Positions 17,063 to 25,752 of a stretch of DNA of 64,000 nt are shown piece after piece (positions within the stretch are counted from its first letter, which is position 1; every line of letters begins with the position of its first letter). The stretch is taken from NCBI GenBank assembly GCA_035547425.1, contig DASZUU010000052.1, positions 62,001-126,000 of the forward strand. The letters are read 5' to 3'. The notes below the pieces were generated by a model. That model saw only the letters and a list, made by a program, of their open reading frames with translations. It ran no database searches and was not told where the DNA came from. Both the position numbers and the translations under genes were made by a program. This stretch comes from Alloacidobacterium sp035547425 (GTDB lineage Bacteria > Acidobacteriota > Terriglobia > Terriglobales > Acidobacteriaceae).

Positions 17063-17831
17063 GTGCGGCCTCCCTTTCGATCGGGTCGTGTTCCGGTCCC
17101 AGCGTGTATTCTTCGAGACTGTTCAGCAATTCGCGGGAGAAGTCATCCATGCGGGCGCCGAATTCGCGGCACCGAGCCGTGAACTGGTTATAGGCAATAA
17201 CCGCCGGTACTGCGACCACGAGGCCTGCCGCGGTCGTAATGAGAGCTTCAGAGACGCCCGGAGCGACGGCGCGTAGGGTGGCCGCGCCTGCCGTGCCTAA
17301 TCCGTGAAATGCGTCCACAATGCCCATAATCGTGCCGAAGAGGCCGATAAATGGAGAAATTGCGCCGATCGTCGCCAGCCAGGTCAGTCGCTGTTCCAGA
17401 ACTGTGAGCGCTTCGCTGGAAGCTGTTTGTGCGGCACGTTCCAGCGCCGTTATATTTTTCGGCGGGCCGTAACCTCCGGTCTGACGACGATAGGTCTCAT
17501 AGACCTCGTCGAAAACATTCACCAGCGGGCTGGGCTTAAACTGCTCGCTGACGGCAGCGATTTCCTGTAGCCGCGTAGCCTTGCGAAAAGCGCGCAAAAA
17601 GCGCGCACTTTGTGTCCGGGCACGCTTAAAAGCGCCCAGTTTTCCGAGAATAATGGCCCAGGAATAAAGACTGCCGATCAACAAAAGACCGAGCACGGTC
17701 AGCGCCACAGGTCCGCTGTTCTGCAGCATTTCCAGAATGGCGCTGCCGCTGGGAGGCGCAGGCGGCGCTGCTGCTGCATCGGGGTCCGCCTGGAAGAAAA
17801 TGAAGGCTAGTGCAAAAAAAAGGTGTGTCAT
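17046..17831 (-). CDS. tolQ: MotA/TolQ/ExbB proton channel protein
   Basis: This is a 261-residue inner-membrane protein, first gene of the Tol-Pal operon. An N-terminal hydrophobic stretch (1-15) looks like a signal or leader. Membrane helices lie at about 40-60 (ALTVLGLLLIGSLYSWAIIL) and at two C-terminal positions, with the family motifs ATIGAISPFIGLFGTIMGIVDAF and ALITTAAGLVVAVPAVIAYN. These form the proton channel with TolR. The extra N-terminal Ala/Pro-rich leader is seen in ExbB proteins of several phyla. The name tolQ rests on the operon context. The 259 bases upstream to the divergent small gene must hold the operon promoter. Confidence 0.92.
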   Translation of the reverse strand: MTHLFFALAFIFFQADPDAAAAPPAPPSGSAILEMLQNSGPVALTVLGLLLIGSLYSWAIILGKLGAFKRARTQSARFLRAFRKATRLQEIAAVSEQFKPSPLVNVFDEVYETYRRQTGGYGPPKNITALERAAQTASSEALTVLEQRLTWLATIGAISPFIGLFGTIMGIVDAFHGLGTAGAATLRAVAPGVSEALITTAAGLVVAVPAVIAYNQFTARCREFGARMDDFSRELLNSLEEYTLGPEHDPIEREAARGLHK

Positions 17832-18090
17832 CGCCTGGTATTAACGTTAGCAGACGCAGAACACGGTAACCAAGTTGTATAGCGGAAGAATTAAGAGAAT
17901 GAATGCGATAGCAAAACAGACCAGTACAGTTGCTATCTGACAAGGAATGCGGACTTCTGTAGTCCGAGTTAAGTGAAAGAAAAAAAGAGAGATAGCGCAG
18001 AAAACCCGGTGCAAAATCCATGCTTCAGAGGTACTATGCTGCGTAGTTGGTATTGTGTCAGCAATTCATTGGCAGCAAAGGAGCATTGCT

Positions 18091-18300
18091 ATGATCGCAA
18101 TTAATTCAGGTCAATGCGGGCTTTGTGCTCATTTCGGTGAGCCTCATCCCGCAACGCCTATGCTGGTCCAAATTCACAACAGCAAACAAGCGCCGGAAAC
18201 TTTTGTCGATGACTGCGGCCATCCCAAGCATGCTCCGCTGCACCTGAAGGTGAGCGCCATGAGCGGATGCGACGGCTTTACGCCCGCTGCACAAGCATAA
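18091..18300 (+). CDS. Small four-cysteine protein of unknown function
   Basis: This is a 69-residue protein with GQCGLCAHFGE near the start, DDCGHPKHAPLH in the middle and MSGCDGF near the end. That gives four Cys and several His, a pattern that could bind one metal ion. The ATG at 18091 is chosen because AAAGGAG lies seven bases before it; an earlier in-frame codon at 18055 has no ribosome site. A terminator hairpin follows directly, so this is a single-gene unit. I do not recognise a named family. Confidence 0.7.
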   Translation: MIAINSGQCGLCAHFGEPHPATPMLVQIHNSKQAPETFVDDCGHPKHAPLHLKVSAMSGCDGFTPAAQA

Positions 18301-18320
18301 CTGCCATCTATCCCGACACT

Positions 18321-18376
18321 TGCCTCATCCAGCCTCTGCAGAAACATGCAGGAGCGGGATGAGGCAATGTGTTTTT
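18321..18376 (+). terminator. Terminator after the small four-cysteine gene
   Basis: The TGCCTCATCC/GGATGAGGCA stem with inner CTGCA/TGCAG pairing is followed by GTTTTT. The spacing from the stop codon (about 20 bases) is typical. Confidence 0.8.
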
Positions 18377-18445
18377 ATCTGTTCTGGTGTCTTCTTTGAT
18401 CGACGCATTCCAACGAGGGCGGACTCCTGATATTCTGCGCCCAGA

Positions 18446-20134
18446 ATGCTGCTTGAATTACGCGCGGAAAATTACGCTGTCATCGATCATGCCATCGCCG
18501 TTTTCGGGCCCGGCCTGAATCTGCTTACCGGGGAAACTGGCGCGGGGAAATCCATTCTTGTCGATGCTTTGGCACTTTTGATGGGCGAAAAGGCTTCCTC
18601 CGATATGGTGCGACATGGCGCGGATCGAGCTGTCGTCTCCTGCGTATTTGAGGGAACGGCCGGCGCCGAAGCTGTACTTGAGGCGAATGGCATCGATAGT
18701 GAAGGCCACGAAATTATCCTGCGCCGTGAAATTCTCTCGAATGGCAAGGGGCGGGTCTTTATCAACAATCAACCGGCAACGGTGAGCGCGTTGCGGCAGC
18801 TAGCCCCGGAACTGGCACTTGTTCACGCGCAGAGTGAGACGCTGGGCGCTTTTGACCAGGCACAGCAGCGCAGTCTTTTGGATCGCTTCGGTTCGATCTC
18901 GTCGGAAAATGTGGCTGCGGCCTACGAGCAATGGCGAGCTGTGCAGCAAAAGCTCAACGAACTGGAGCGCGACGAGCAGGACCGCCTGCGCATGGTGGAT
19001 TTGTGGAGTTTTCAGCGTAAAGAAATCGAGGGCGTTCAGCCGGTGGAGGGCGAAGACGAATCGCTGGAAACAGAACGCCGCGTTTTATCCAATGCGGAGA
19101 AGCTTTATGCCGCGGCCATGAGCGCGCATGAACTGCTCTACGAGGGCGCCAGCTCTGCAGAGACTGCGCTGCGTGCCGCCCAGAAACAGGTGGAAGAGCT
19201 TGCGCACTACGATCCGAAATTTCAGGAAGCTGCGCAGCAGCTGGCTTCTGCGCGCGCTTCTGTGGAAGATGTAAGCTCGACCGTCCGCGATTATGCGGAA
19301 AACATTCAGGCATCGCCGGAACGGCTTGCCGAGATTGAAGATCGTCTGGCCGCTCTCGATCGACTGAAGCGCAAATATGGGCCCTCGCTCACAGATGTGA
19401 TCGCGTATGGCGATGAAGTAGCCGCAAAGTTGAATGAGATTGAAAACCGGGATGAAATCCTGAAGACTCTCCGAATCGATTTAGGCCGCGCGGCTGCTGC
19501 ATATCAGAAAGCGGCGCAGGCTCTCAGCGCGGAGCGCGCGGGGGCGGCGAAAAAGCTGGAAAAGCTGGCAGAGGCGCAGATCAACGATCTTGCCATGAAA
19601 GTTCGTTTCGCTGTGGCCGTTACATCCTGCGAAGATGAGGCGCATTGGACAACGCATGGATGGGATGCGGTGGAATATCGCATTGCTACGAATGCAGGCG
19701 AGCCGCTGAAGCCTTTGAGCGAGATTGCCTCAGGAGGCGAAATGTCGCGCGTTTTGCTCGCGCTTAAAGTGAGCGTAGAAGAAGGAGCCGGCAAAGCCCA
19801 GGGCAGGAAAAAGACGCAGGTGCCACGCACCTTGGTCTTCGATGAAATTGACATCGGCATTGGTGGCCGCGCTGCCGAAGCCGTGGGGCAAAAGCTGAAG
19901 ACGCTCTCTCGCTCGCAGCAGGTTTTGTGCGTAACGCATCTTCCGCAGATCGCAGCTTTCGCCAATCAGCACTTTCTGATTGAGAAGAAGGAACATAGCG
20001 GCCGCACGAAAACCTCTGTGCGCCTGCTTGAGGCTGCCGAACGAACCGAGGAGGTAGCCCGCATGCTAAGCGGCGCTACTGTCACGGAGGCTTCACTGAA
20101 GCACGCAGAGCAGATGATTCAAGCGAGTCGATAA
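18446..20134 (+). CDS. recN: DNA repair protein RecN
   Basis: This is a 562-residue SMC-like ATPase for double-strand break repair. The start MLLELRAENYAVID, the Walker A GETGAGKS at residues 29-36, and a long coiled-coil middle (about 150-360) interrupted by the hinge-like ASARASVEDVSSTVRDYAENIQ are typical. The C-terminal ABC signature SGGEMSRVLLALK, the Walker B LVFDEIDIGIGG and CVTHLPQIAA (H-loop region) complete it. Length equals the family norm of about 550-560. The ATG at 18446 lacks a strong ribosome site but is required to include the first strand. No LexA-type box was recognised upstream. Confidence 0.95.
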   Translation: MLLELRAENYAVIDHAIAVFGPGLNLLTGETGAGKSILVDALALLMGEKASSDMVRHGADRAVVSCVFEGTAGAEAVLEANGIDSEGHEIILRREILSNGKGRVFINNQPATVSALRQLAPELALVHAQSETLGAFDQAQQRSLLDRFGSISSENVAAAYEQWRAVQQKLNELERDEQDRLRMVDLWSFQRKEIEGVQPVEGEDESLETERRVLSNAEKLYAAAMSAHELLYEGASSAETALRAAQKQVEELAHYDPKFQEAAQQLASARASVEDVSSTVRDYAENIQASPERLAEIEDRLAALDRLKRKYGPSLTDVIAYGDEVAAKLNEIENRDEILKTLRIDLGRAAAAYQKAAQALSAERAGAAKKLEKLAEAQINDLAMKVRFAVAVTSCEDEAHWTTHGWDAVEYRIATNAGEPLKPLSEIASGGEMSRVLLALKVSVEEGAGKAQGRKKTQVPRTLVFDEIDIGIGGRAAEAVGQKLKTLSRSQQVLCVTHLPQIAAFANQHFLIEKKEHSGRTKTSVRLLEAAERTEEVARMLSGATVTEASLKHAEQMIQASR

Positions 20135-20255
20135 TTGCGAGCCAGCTTTGGATTGTGAAAGAAGCCTTGGGGAAAGCGCATTTCTATATGCGAGTTGCAG
20201 CCACGAGCAGCAGCTTCCCACTCCAGCAGTATCAATGCGATGCAAATAGCAGAAT

Positions 20256-21302
20256 TTAGCGAACAGCCGTTGACGCCTGTTCGCTTTCCTGCGCAGCTTC
20301 CTTTGCAATTTCGGCTACGATCTCATACGACCGCAAGCGGGCTGCATGCTCATACGGGTTTGAAGTGATGATTACCTCATCTGCTTGTGTCTCATCAAGA
20401 AAAAGCTCAAGCTCGCGCCGCACCGTTTCTTTACTTCCAACAATGGCTGCGGCACGTTTCGACTCGACCGCGGCGTCTTCAAATGCGTTTGCCAATCCTT
20501 CTACGCTTGTTACAGGCGGAGATAGCGGGGCGAGCTGGTTGCGAACGAGCCGCAAAGCATTGATGTATTCGGTGCTTGAAAGAAATCGTGCTTCTTCATC
20601 CGTATCAGCCGCAAGCACAGGAACACCCACCATGGAGTAAGGACGATCCAGCACTTCTGATGACCGGAAGCTGCGACGATAAATATCGAGCGCCGCCAGT
20701 GTGTTCTGGGGCATAAAGTGTCCAGCAAAGGCAAACGGGAGCCCAAGCTGACCGGCAAGCTGCGCGCTGAAGCCGCTTGATCCCAACAGCCAAATAGGAA
20801 TATCCAGCCCGGCACCAGGTAGAGCGCGGACTGCCTGGCCGGGTTTTGGCGGGGCTAACAACCCGCGAAGCTCCGCCAGCAAGTCGGGGAAATTATCGCC
20901 GTTTTTTAGATCGCGGCGCAGTGCCTGCATGGTAGGGAAGTCAGTTCCCGGCGCGCGACCCAAGCCCAGATCGATTCGTCCCGGATAGAGGCTTTCGAGT
21001 GTACCGAACTGCTCCGCAATCACTAGAGGGGCATGGTTCGGAAGCATAATGCCGCCGGAACCAACGCGAATTGTGGATGTGCCTCCAGCCACATATCCAA
21101 TGAGCACCGAAGTTGCAGAGCAGGCCACGGACGCCAGATTGTGGTGCTCAGCGAGCCAATACCGCTTATACCCCCACTGCTCGGCATGCCGCGCAAGGTC
21201 GAGCGTTTCCTGGAATGTTTCCGAAATCGTATGCCCCTCTTTTATCGGAGCGAGGTCGAGCACAGATAGGGGTGTGCGAGCTAAACGAGACGAGTGTGCC
21301 AT
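20256..21302 (-). CDS. LLM-class flavin-dependent oxidoreductase
   Basis: This is a 348-residue luciferase-like (bacterial luciferase alpha/beta-barrel) protein of the type 1 subfamily. It begins RTPLSVLDLAPIKEGHT and has RYWLAEHHN, VGSGGIMLPNHAPLVIAEQFGTLESLYPGRIDLGLGRAPG and IWLLGSSGFSAQLAGQLGLPFAFAGHF, which are hallmark segments for FMN or F420-like binding in this group. I chose the ATG at 21302 because the barrel starts there and AGGA lies nine bases upstream. The frame stays open to 21527, but that upstream part crosses the tRNA-Glu gene. The substrate is unknown; alkanal or aromatic oxidation are the usual guesses. Confidence 0.88.
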   Translation of the reverse strand: MAHSSRLARTPLSVLDLAPIKEGHTISETFQETLDLARHAEQWGYKRYWLAEHHNLASVACSATSVLIGYVAGGTSTIRVGSGGIMLPNHAPLVIAEQFGTLESLYPGRIDLGLGRAPGTDFPTMQALRRDLKNGDNFPDLLAELRGLLAPPKPGQAVRALPGAGLDIPIWLLGSSGFSAQLAGQLGLPFAFAGHFMPQNTLAALDIYRRSFRSSEVLDRPYSMVGVPVLAADTDEEARFLSSTEYINALRLVRNQLAPLSPPVTSVEGLANAFEDAAVESKRAAAIVGSKETVRRELELFLDETQADEVIITSNPYEHAARLRSYEIVAEIAKEAAQESEQASTAVR

Positions 21303-21385
21303 GGCGAGGAATCCTGTGTAGTTATAGATGTTTGGTACAGCAGAATGATGCAATGGCGAATCTATCAATATGCGGATGGGGCCAC

Positions 21386-21413
21386 TTGTAACCAGGTAAA
21401 TGTCTGTTAAAAT
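21386..21413 (+). promoter_or_regulatory. Putative sigma70 promoter of tRNA-Glu
   Basis: TTGTAA (-35, 4/6 match) and TAAAAT (-10, 5/6 match) are separated by 16 bases. Transcription would begin near 21420, about 30 bases before the mature tRNA 5' end, followed by an AT-rich leader. This is pattern matching only. Confidence 0.5.
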
Positions 21414-21449
21414 AAAAAATGTTGGCAATGCCCACGCCGACATTTTCCT

Positions 21450-21526
21450 GGCGCCATGGTGTAATTGGTTAACACGTCGCCCTCTCAAGGCGAAGAGTTC
21501 GGGTTCGATCCCCGATGGCGCTACCA
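21450..21526 (+). tRNA. tRNA-Glu(CUC)
   Basis: The 77-base gene has acceptor stem GGCGCCA/UGGCGCU with a G1-U72 pair, discriminator A and encoded CCA. The D arm is GUGUAAUUGGUUAACAC, the anticodon stem UCGCC/GGCGA has loop CUCUCAA (anticodon CUC), and the T arm is UCGGG-UUCGAUC-CCCGA. Anticodon CUC reads GAG (Glu). The upstream-extended reading frames of the neighbouring genes cross it and are therefore not real there. Confidence 0.95.
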
Positions 21527-21747
21527 AAAATAATCAACAGCATATTCATCCATGCTTGTCATTGCATACGCCATTCTTTATAGCGAGGAATGCCGTAGAC
21601 TGGTAACACTGCTGTCGCAACTTGTCCGGCCTCTGCGAAAATCTCTGCTTGAAGACTTATGCGAACCTAAAAATAAATCAGCACAAGAGGGACCCACCTC
21701 TGTATGCTGTTAGCACAACTCAGCCTTTACAATTTGGGAGATGGAAC

Positions 21748-22275
21748 GTGAGCTACGTTGAAAAAAATCTCAACGCCAACGAAACAATCCTTTACAGGAC
21801 TGGCTTGCACGGGATTGTTCTCGTTGTTCCATCGTTGTTTGGTGTTTTTTTAATTCTAGTAGGAATCGCAACGATCACGGCGGGAGATGATGCGTGGTTG
21901 CCAGGGCTTTTCCTCAATGGATTGGGCGGCCTAGTAATCTTCTTCGCTATCGTGGTTCGCAATTCAACGGAAATGGCAGTCACCAATAAGCGTGTGATCA
22001 TTAAGGCCGGATTGTTCCGGCGAAAAACCATAGAACTATTCCTCTCAAAAATAGAGAGCATCGGCGTTGAGCAAGGCCTACTGGGCCGAATGTTAGGCTA
22101 TGGAACCATAGTTGTTAGAGGTACTGGGGGAACTGCGGAACCATTCAAGAAGGTTCATTCACCTCTGGAGTTTCGACGACAGGTACAGCAGCATAGTGAG
22201 AACATTCACAACGAAATAAGCAATGTTAGAACTGCGGCAAATACATTTGGAAATGCTCGCACACCGCCCAGATGA
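21748..22275 (+). CDS. PH-domain (YdbS/bPH2-type) membrane protein
   Basis: This is a 175-residue protein with two adjacent membrane helices at about 22-45 and 55-75, followed by a bacterial PH-like domain. The domain is marked by TEMAVTNKRVIIKAGLFRRKTIELFLSKIESIGVEQGLLGRMLGYGTIVVRGTGG, the defining stretch of the bPH_2 family (only roughly bounded here). I chose the GTG at 21748 (SYVEKNLN) because TTGGGAG lies seven bases upstream and the family starts with this segment. The frame is open back to 21622 without a good start. The C-terminal tail is polar. Function unknown; membrane or envelope stress roles are usual guesses. Confidence 0.8.
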   Translation: MSYVEKNLNANETILYRTGLHGIVLVVPSLFGVFLILVGIATITAGDDAWLPGLFLNGLGGLVIFFAIVVRNSTEMAVTNKRVIIKAGLFRRKTIELFLSKIESIGVEQGLLGRMLGYGTIVVRGTGGTAEPFKKVHSPLEFRRQVQQHSENIHNEISNVRTAANTFGNARTPPR

Positions 22276-22317
22276 CTAGCGTTCGCTGGCGGGTTCATAG
22301 TCATTTTGATTCATGAA

Positions 22318-22352
22318 TAAATAAGGCCGCCTCATTAAGCGGCCTTATTTAT
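22318..22352. terminator. Bidirectional terminator between convergent genes
   Basis: AATAAGGCCGC pairs with GCGGCCTTATT across a short loop, with A/T-rich tracts on both sides. The TAA stop of the minus-strand ferritin-like gene lies inside the loop. Confidence 0.85.
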
Positions 22353-22859
22353 TTGAAAACATATTTGGGCGGCCTGTTTTGCCTGCTTGTTCACTCCAGT
22401 GGCTATCGAAGTTAGTTTTTTGTCAGCGCTCTTTTCTTCTTCCAGCGTTTGCTCTAACAGGGAAGCGACATCGGACATGCCCAGGAGTTTTGCGATATCT
22501 CGCGCCGACCCATACCCTGCCATTTCATAGTGTTCAACGCGTTGAGAAGCTGCAATTAATGCGGCATCACGGATTGGACCCTTTTCTGTTTCTTCCAAAA
22601 CTTCAGAACCTTCTTCCAGCACACCCTGCATGCCGGCGCAGGTTTTACCTGTCAGCTTCTTGCCTACGATTTCCGCGATCTTCTCGAGACGCTCCACCTG
22701 GCCCTTTGTCTCTTCGAGATGGGAAAGCAATGCCTCATTGAGTTCCGGAGTCGTAGCGGCTTTCGCTAGTTTAGGAAGGGCTCGTACGATCTGTTTTTCA
22801 GCAGAGTAGAGATCCTTCAATTCATCGATCAAGAGTTCTTCGAGATTTTCAACACTCAT
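22335..22859 (-). CDS. YciE/YciF ferritin-like (DUF892) protein
   Basis: This is a 174-residue four-helix protein of the YciF family. It begins ENLEELLIDELKDLYSAEKQIV, the hallmark DUF892 opening, and has conserved metal-ligand-type positions in SHLEETKGQVERLE, ASQRVEHYEMAGYG and LEQTLEEEKSADKKL. The family has a ferritin-like fold and is induced by salt and starvation stress in enterobacteria, but its chemistry is unsettled. A good SD (AAGGAGAAG) precedes the ATG. It lies beside a second ferritin-like gene, truncated at its 5' end, on the same strand, suggesting an old stress operon. Confidence 0.9.
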   Translation of the reverse strand: MSVENLEELLIDELKDLYSAEKQIVRALPKLAKAATTPELNEALLSHLEETKGQVERLEKIAEIVGKKLTGKTCAGMQGVLEEGSEVLEETEKGPIRDAALIAASQRVEHYEMAGYGSARDIAKLLGMSDVASLLEQTLEEEKSADKKLTSIATGVNKQAKQAAQICFQINKAA

Positions 22860-22927
22860 TCTTCTTCTCCTTATTGCGGTTGAGTAAATATGGTGTTCCG
22901 TTGTGTTTCAGATATTGGCCCACAGCC

Positions 22928-23752
22928 CTAGGAAGCTTTTGCCAAGCGAAGAGCTTGAATCGACCGTTGTGCAGATGGAGCAATTTCAGACCAGACCTTC
23001 TGTGCAGTCGACTTTTCCTGTTCCTGAATTGTCTTGGCGAGTTTTTCTGTGACTAAATCGCCAATGCTTTTTGCAGCTACTGCCAAAGATTCATACATAG
23101 CGACTTCAGCATTTTCGACCGCATAGGCCATCATGAGATCTTGGGTAAGACGTTCGCTCTCATCATGCCCAAGCTGCGCTAATTTTGGAGCTGCATTGAA
23201 TAAATGCGCCATGAGTGACTTTGCTGTCGATGGAGAAGCATCGAATGTTTCCAATCGATTGGTCAGCATTTCGTATTGTTCGCGCGTCTCATCGGCGTGC
23301 TGTGTAAACAGCATCGCAGCCGGAGAACCTTCCGTCTCCTTGGCGAAGCCGCGTAATTGAGTTTCGAAGCTTTTTTCCGCTGCCACCGCATCTTGAATAT
23401 AAGTATTGATTCGTTGACGCGCATCCTTACCTTCAGCGATTTCTGAGCCAAATGCGTCAGCGGCGCTTCCTCGAAGCAACTCCCACACCTGGTCGTAGTC
23501 CTCGCGTTCTTCTTTTTGTAGAGCGCGCGCTAGTTCAGCGACTTCACGCTCGCCTGCAGTTCCTGCAGCGGAAGCTAGTGACTCATACATTGCCATTTCC
23601 GCGGCGGCTGCGGCGAAGGTCACCATCAAATGTTGGGTATTCTTCTCGGCTGCTCCCTGACCAATCTGGGCACTCAACGGCGTAAAGGCGAGTAACTGAG
23701 CCAGAATGGTTTTCGCTTCGGAAGGAGATCCGCCACGACTTTCAAAAGAGAG
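22928..23752 (-). pseudogene. Ferritin-like protein, apparently 5'-truncated
   Basis: The frame is open from a stop at 23753-23755 down to 22928 without any ATG in its first 78 bases. The only convenient start is a TTG at 23677. The translated upstream segment (SEAKTILAQLLAFTPLSAQIG) reads as normal protein, so the true N-terminus seems to be missing. The protein has two copies of a ferritin-like helix pair, EMAMYESLASAAG...REV and EVAMYESLAVAAKSIGDL, as in DUF892-related proteins. The DNA to the right switches abruptly to a cytochrome oxidase subunit II fragment. A functional protein from TTG 23677 (249 residues) cannot be excluded. Confidence 0.65.
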
Positions 23753-24036
23753 CTACCTGGATTGTAGGCGGTGCAATCGGTATTACCGTCATTCTTCTCT
23801 TTATCATGATGATCTCCAGCTTCATCACCAGTCACAGCACTGCGATACTCGCGAATTCAGTGAATCTCAAGATCAATGTTTACGGGCACGAATGGTGGTG
23901 GGAGATTGAATATCCCAACGACGAACAACCCTATCGGATCATTCGCACGGCAAATGAGATTCATGTTCCAGTCGGCACAGTCATTGATATTCACGGAACG
24001 TCGCGCGATGTGATTCATAGCTTCTGGGCACCTAAC
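23749..24036 (+). pseudogene. Fragment of cytochrome c oxidase subunit II
   Basis: About 96 codons encode the second membrane helix (WIVGGAIGITVILLFIMM) and the first half of the CuA-domain region of a COX2 protein: LKINVYGHEWWWEIEYPN, ANEIHVPVGTVIDIHG and SRDVIHSFWAPN. The first membrane helix, signal peptide and copper-ligand cysteines are absent. After WAPN the frame runs into unrelated residues. Both ends are abrupt, and no other oxidase gene is nearby. This is a non-functional relic. Confidence 0.8.
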
Positions 24037-24194
24037 CCAGCAACTACAAACAGGAACATGATCAGCCATGAAATACGTTCGGTTATCCACCATTTGGATT
24101 CGAATTTTGGATCGAAGCCAACTGCAAGCCTGTTATCCACTTTTGCTACGTCATCATAATCATCAATGTGATCTTTTTGTAAAGAGTCCATCAT
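24036..24194 (-). pseudogene. N-terminal fragment of a small membrane protein
   Basis: On the minus strand, MMDSLQKDHIDDYDDVAKVDNRLAVG continues into FDPKFESKWWITERISW and a membrane helix LIMFLFVVAGLG. This resembles the opening of a family of short acidobacterial and proteobacterial membrane proteins (FDPxFExRWWxxER then a helix). It then reads three foreign residues and a stop exactly where the COX2 fragment begins, so the rest of the gene has been lost. Confidence 0.55.
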
Positions 24195-24204
24195 GACACC
24201 CCAT

Positions 24205-25626
24205 TCAAGCCTGACCGGAAAGAGGAGTGGCAATAGCTTCAAGCGATTGCCGTTCTGCTTTAATACCTAAGAACATCTCACAAATGGCTCCCGTCATCAT
24301 CAGCAGTGCTCCTAAAAGGTAGCCGTATAGCAAATGAACGCGCGATCCAGTTCCGATGAGATATCCAAATAATGCTGGTGCGCCTACTCCACCGATCAAG
24401 GTTCCGAAGGAATAGAAAATAGCAATGGCCATCGCGCGCAATTCCAGCGGGAAGATTTCACTTACAGTGAGATAGGCAGAGCTTGCAGCGCAGGATGCGA
24501 TAAAGAAGATTGCTGTCCAGGCAATGGATTGAGTTATAGCTGTTAATATCCCGCGTACAAATAGAAAACCAGTCACCGCAAGCAAGATGCCGGAGAGCGA
24601 ATAAGTTGTGATGATCATCGGTTTTCGACCGATGCTATCGAAAAGGTGCCCAAGCAAAATCGGCCCCAGAATATTTCCTAAAGCAAAAGGAAATATGTAG
24701 ATGCTTACTCGGCTGGATGGAATGTTATAGAACCTGGTGAGGACAAGAGCATACGTGAAGAAGATTGCGTTGTAAAAGAATGCCTGCGCAATCATCAGAA
24801 CAAAACCTAGAATAGAGCGCCTGCGATGTACAACCAGCATCGTATGGGCTATTTCCCGGAAGCTGGTGTGCTTTCTTGGATGGATTTCGGTTGTGTTGTG
24901 ATCTTGCTCGGCTTTCAGCGAAATTTGTTCTTCGATACTATGTACAATCTTTTCGGCATCGTCTACGCGCCCATGGATCATAAGCCAACGTGGGCTTTCA
25001 GGAACGGCTTTACGCAGGAAAAGAATTCCAAGTCCGAGCACTGCGCCGATACCAAATGCAAATCGCCAGCCCAGGTTAACCGGAAGGTACTTCGGATTCA
25101 GTAGGAAAATAGTTGTTCCCGATCCAAGAGCAGCTCCAATCCAGAATGTTGCATTAATCACCAGATCCGCGCGGCCACGCACTCGCGCCGGTATGAGTTC
25201 ATCGATCGCGGAATTGATCGCAGCATATTCGCCGCCGATGCCTGCTCCGGTAATACTGCGAAATACGATGTAACTGGTGAAACTCCAGGAAAAAGCCGTG
25301 GCCGCAGTCGCGCAGACATAAAGCGCCAGTGTCAGAAAGAATAATTTTTTCCTTCCGAAACGATCCGTACCGTAGCCAAATAATAAGGCTCCTCCAACTG
25401 CTCCTAGCAAGTAGCTGGTTGCGGAGAAGCCTACTTGTTGATCGGTCAAGTGTAGAGCTTTAGGGTCTTTAAGAACCGCGCCGATAGCGCCGGCTAAAGT
25501 GACTTCGAGACCATCGAGCATCCATGTAATCCCAAGAGCAGCAACAATGATCCAGTGCCAACGGCTCCAGGGAAGAGCATCCATGCGAGCTGGAATATCA
25601 GTCTGAATGATACGCTCGGTTGACAT
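24205..25626 (-). CDS. MFS transporter (sugar/organic-acid porter type)
   Basis: This is a 473-residue, twelve-helix major facilitator protein. The DRFGRKK loop between helices 2 and 3, GAGIGGEYAAINSAIDELIPARVRGRAD (helix 4 and loop), the VPESPRWLM central signature of sugar porters, and HLFDSIGRKP in the second half are all visible. This group transports sugars, aromatic acids or metabolites with protons; the substrate is unknown. It is followed on the same strand by remnants of truncated genes. The start at 25626 places MSTERIIQTDIPARMDALPW before helix 1. Confidence 0.88.
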   Translation of the reverse strand: MSTERIIQTDIPARMDALPWSRWHWIIVAALGITWMLDGLEVTLAGAIGAVLKDPKALHLTDQQVGFSATSYLLGAVGGALLFGYGTDRFGRKKLFFLTLALYVCATAATAFSWSFTSYIVFRSITGAGIGGEYAAINSAIDELIPARVRGRADLVINATFWIGAALGSGTTIFLLNPKYLPVNLGWRFAFGIGAVLGLGILFLRKAVPESPRWLMIHGRVDDAEKIVHSIEEQISLKAEQDHNTTEIHPRKHTSFREIAHTMLVVHRRRSILGFVLMIAQAFFYNAIFFTYALVLTRFYNIPSSRVSIYIFPFALGNILGPILLGHLFDSIGRKPMIITTYSLSGILLAVTGFLFVRGILTAITQSIAWTAIFFIASCAASSAYLTVSEIFPLELRAMAIAIFYSFGTLIGGVGAPALFGYLIGTGSRVHLLYGYLLGALLMMTGAICEMFLGIKAERQSLEAIATPLSGQA

Positions 25627-25752
25627 AGTAAAGCTCTCTCGGTTCTACGTGCCAACCGGCAAATTTATAAATTGGACGCAACCATAAAATTGCCAGGTTG
25701 CAATGTGAATCTTCGAGTTAGCGCCAAACCGGATCACTGATCTCTACAATAG

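Noticed and set aside
12490..17831. Annotation of the operon as an exbB-exbD-tonB iron-uptake system
   Set aside because: The tolB, pal and cpoB genes follow in the same orientation, so Tol-Pal is the better explanation.
21302..21527. N-terminal extension of the flavin monooxygenase
   Set aside because: It crosses the tRNA-Glu gene; the ATG at 21302 with its ribosome site fits the family start.
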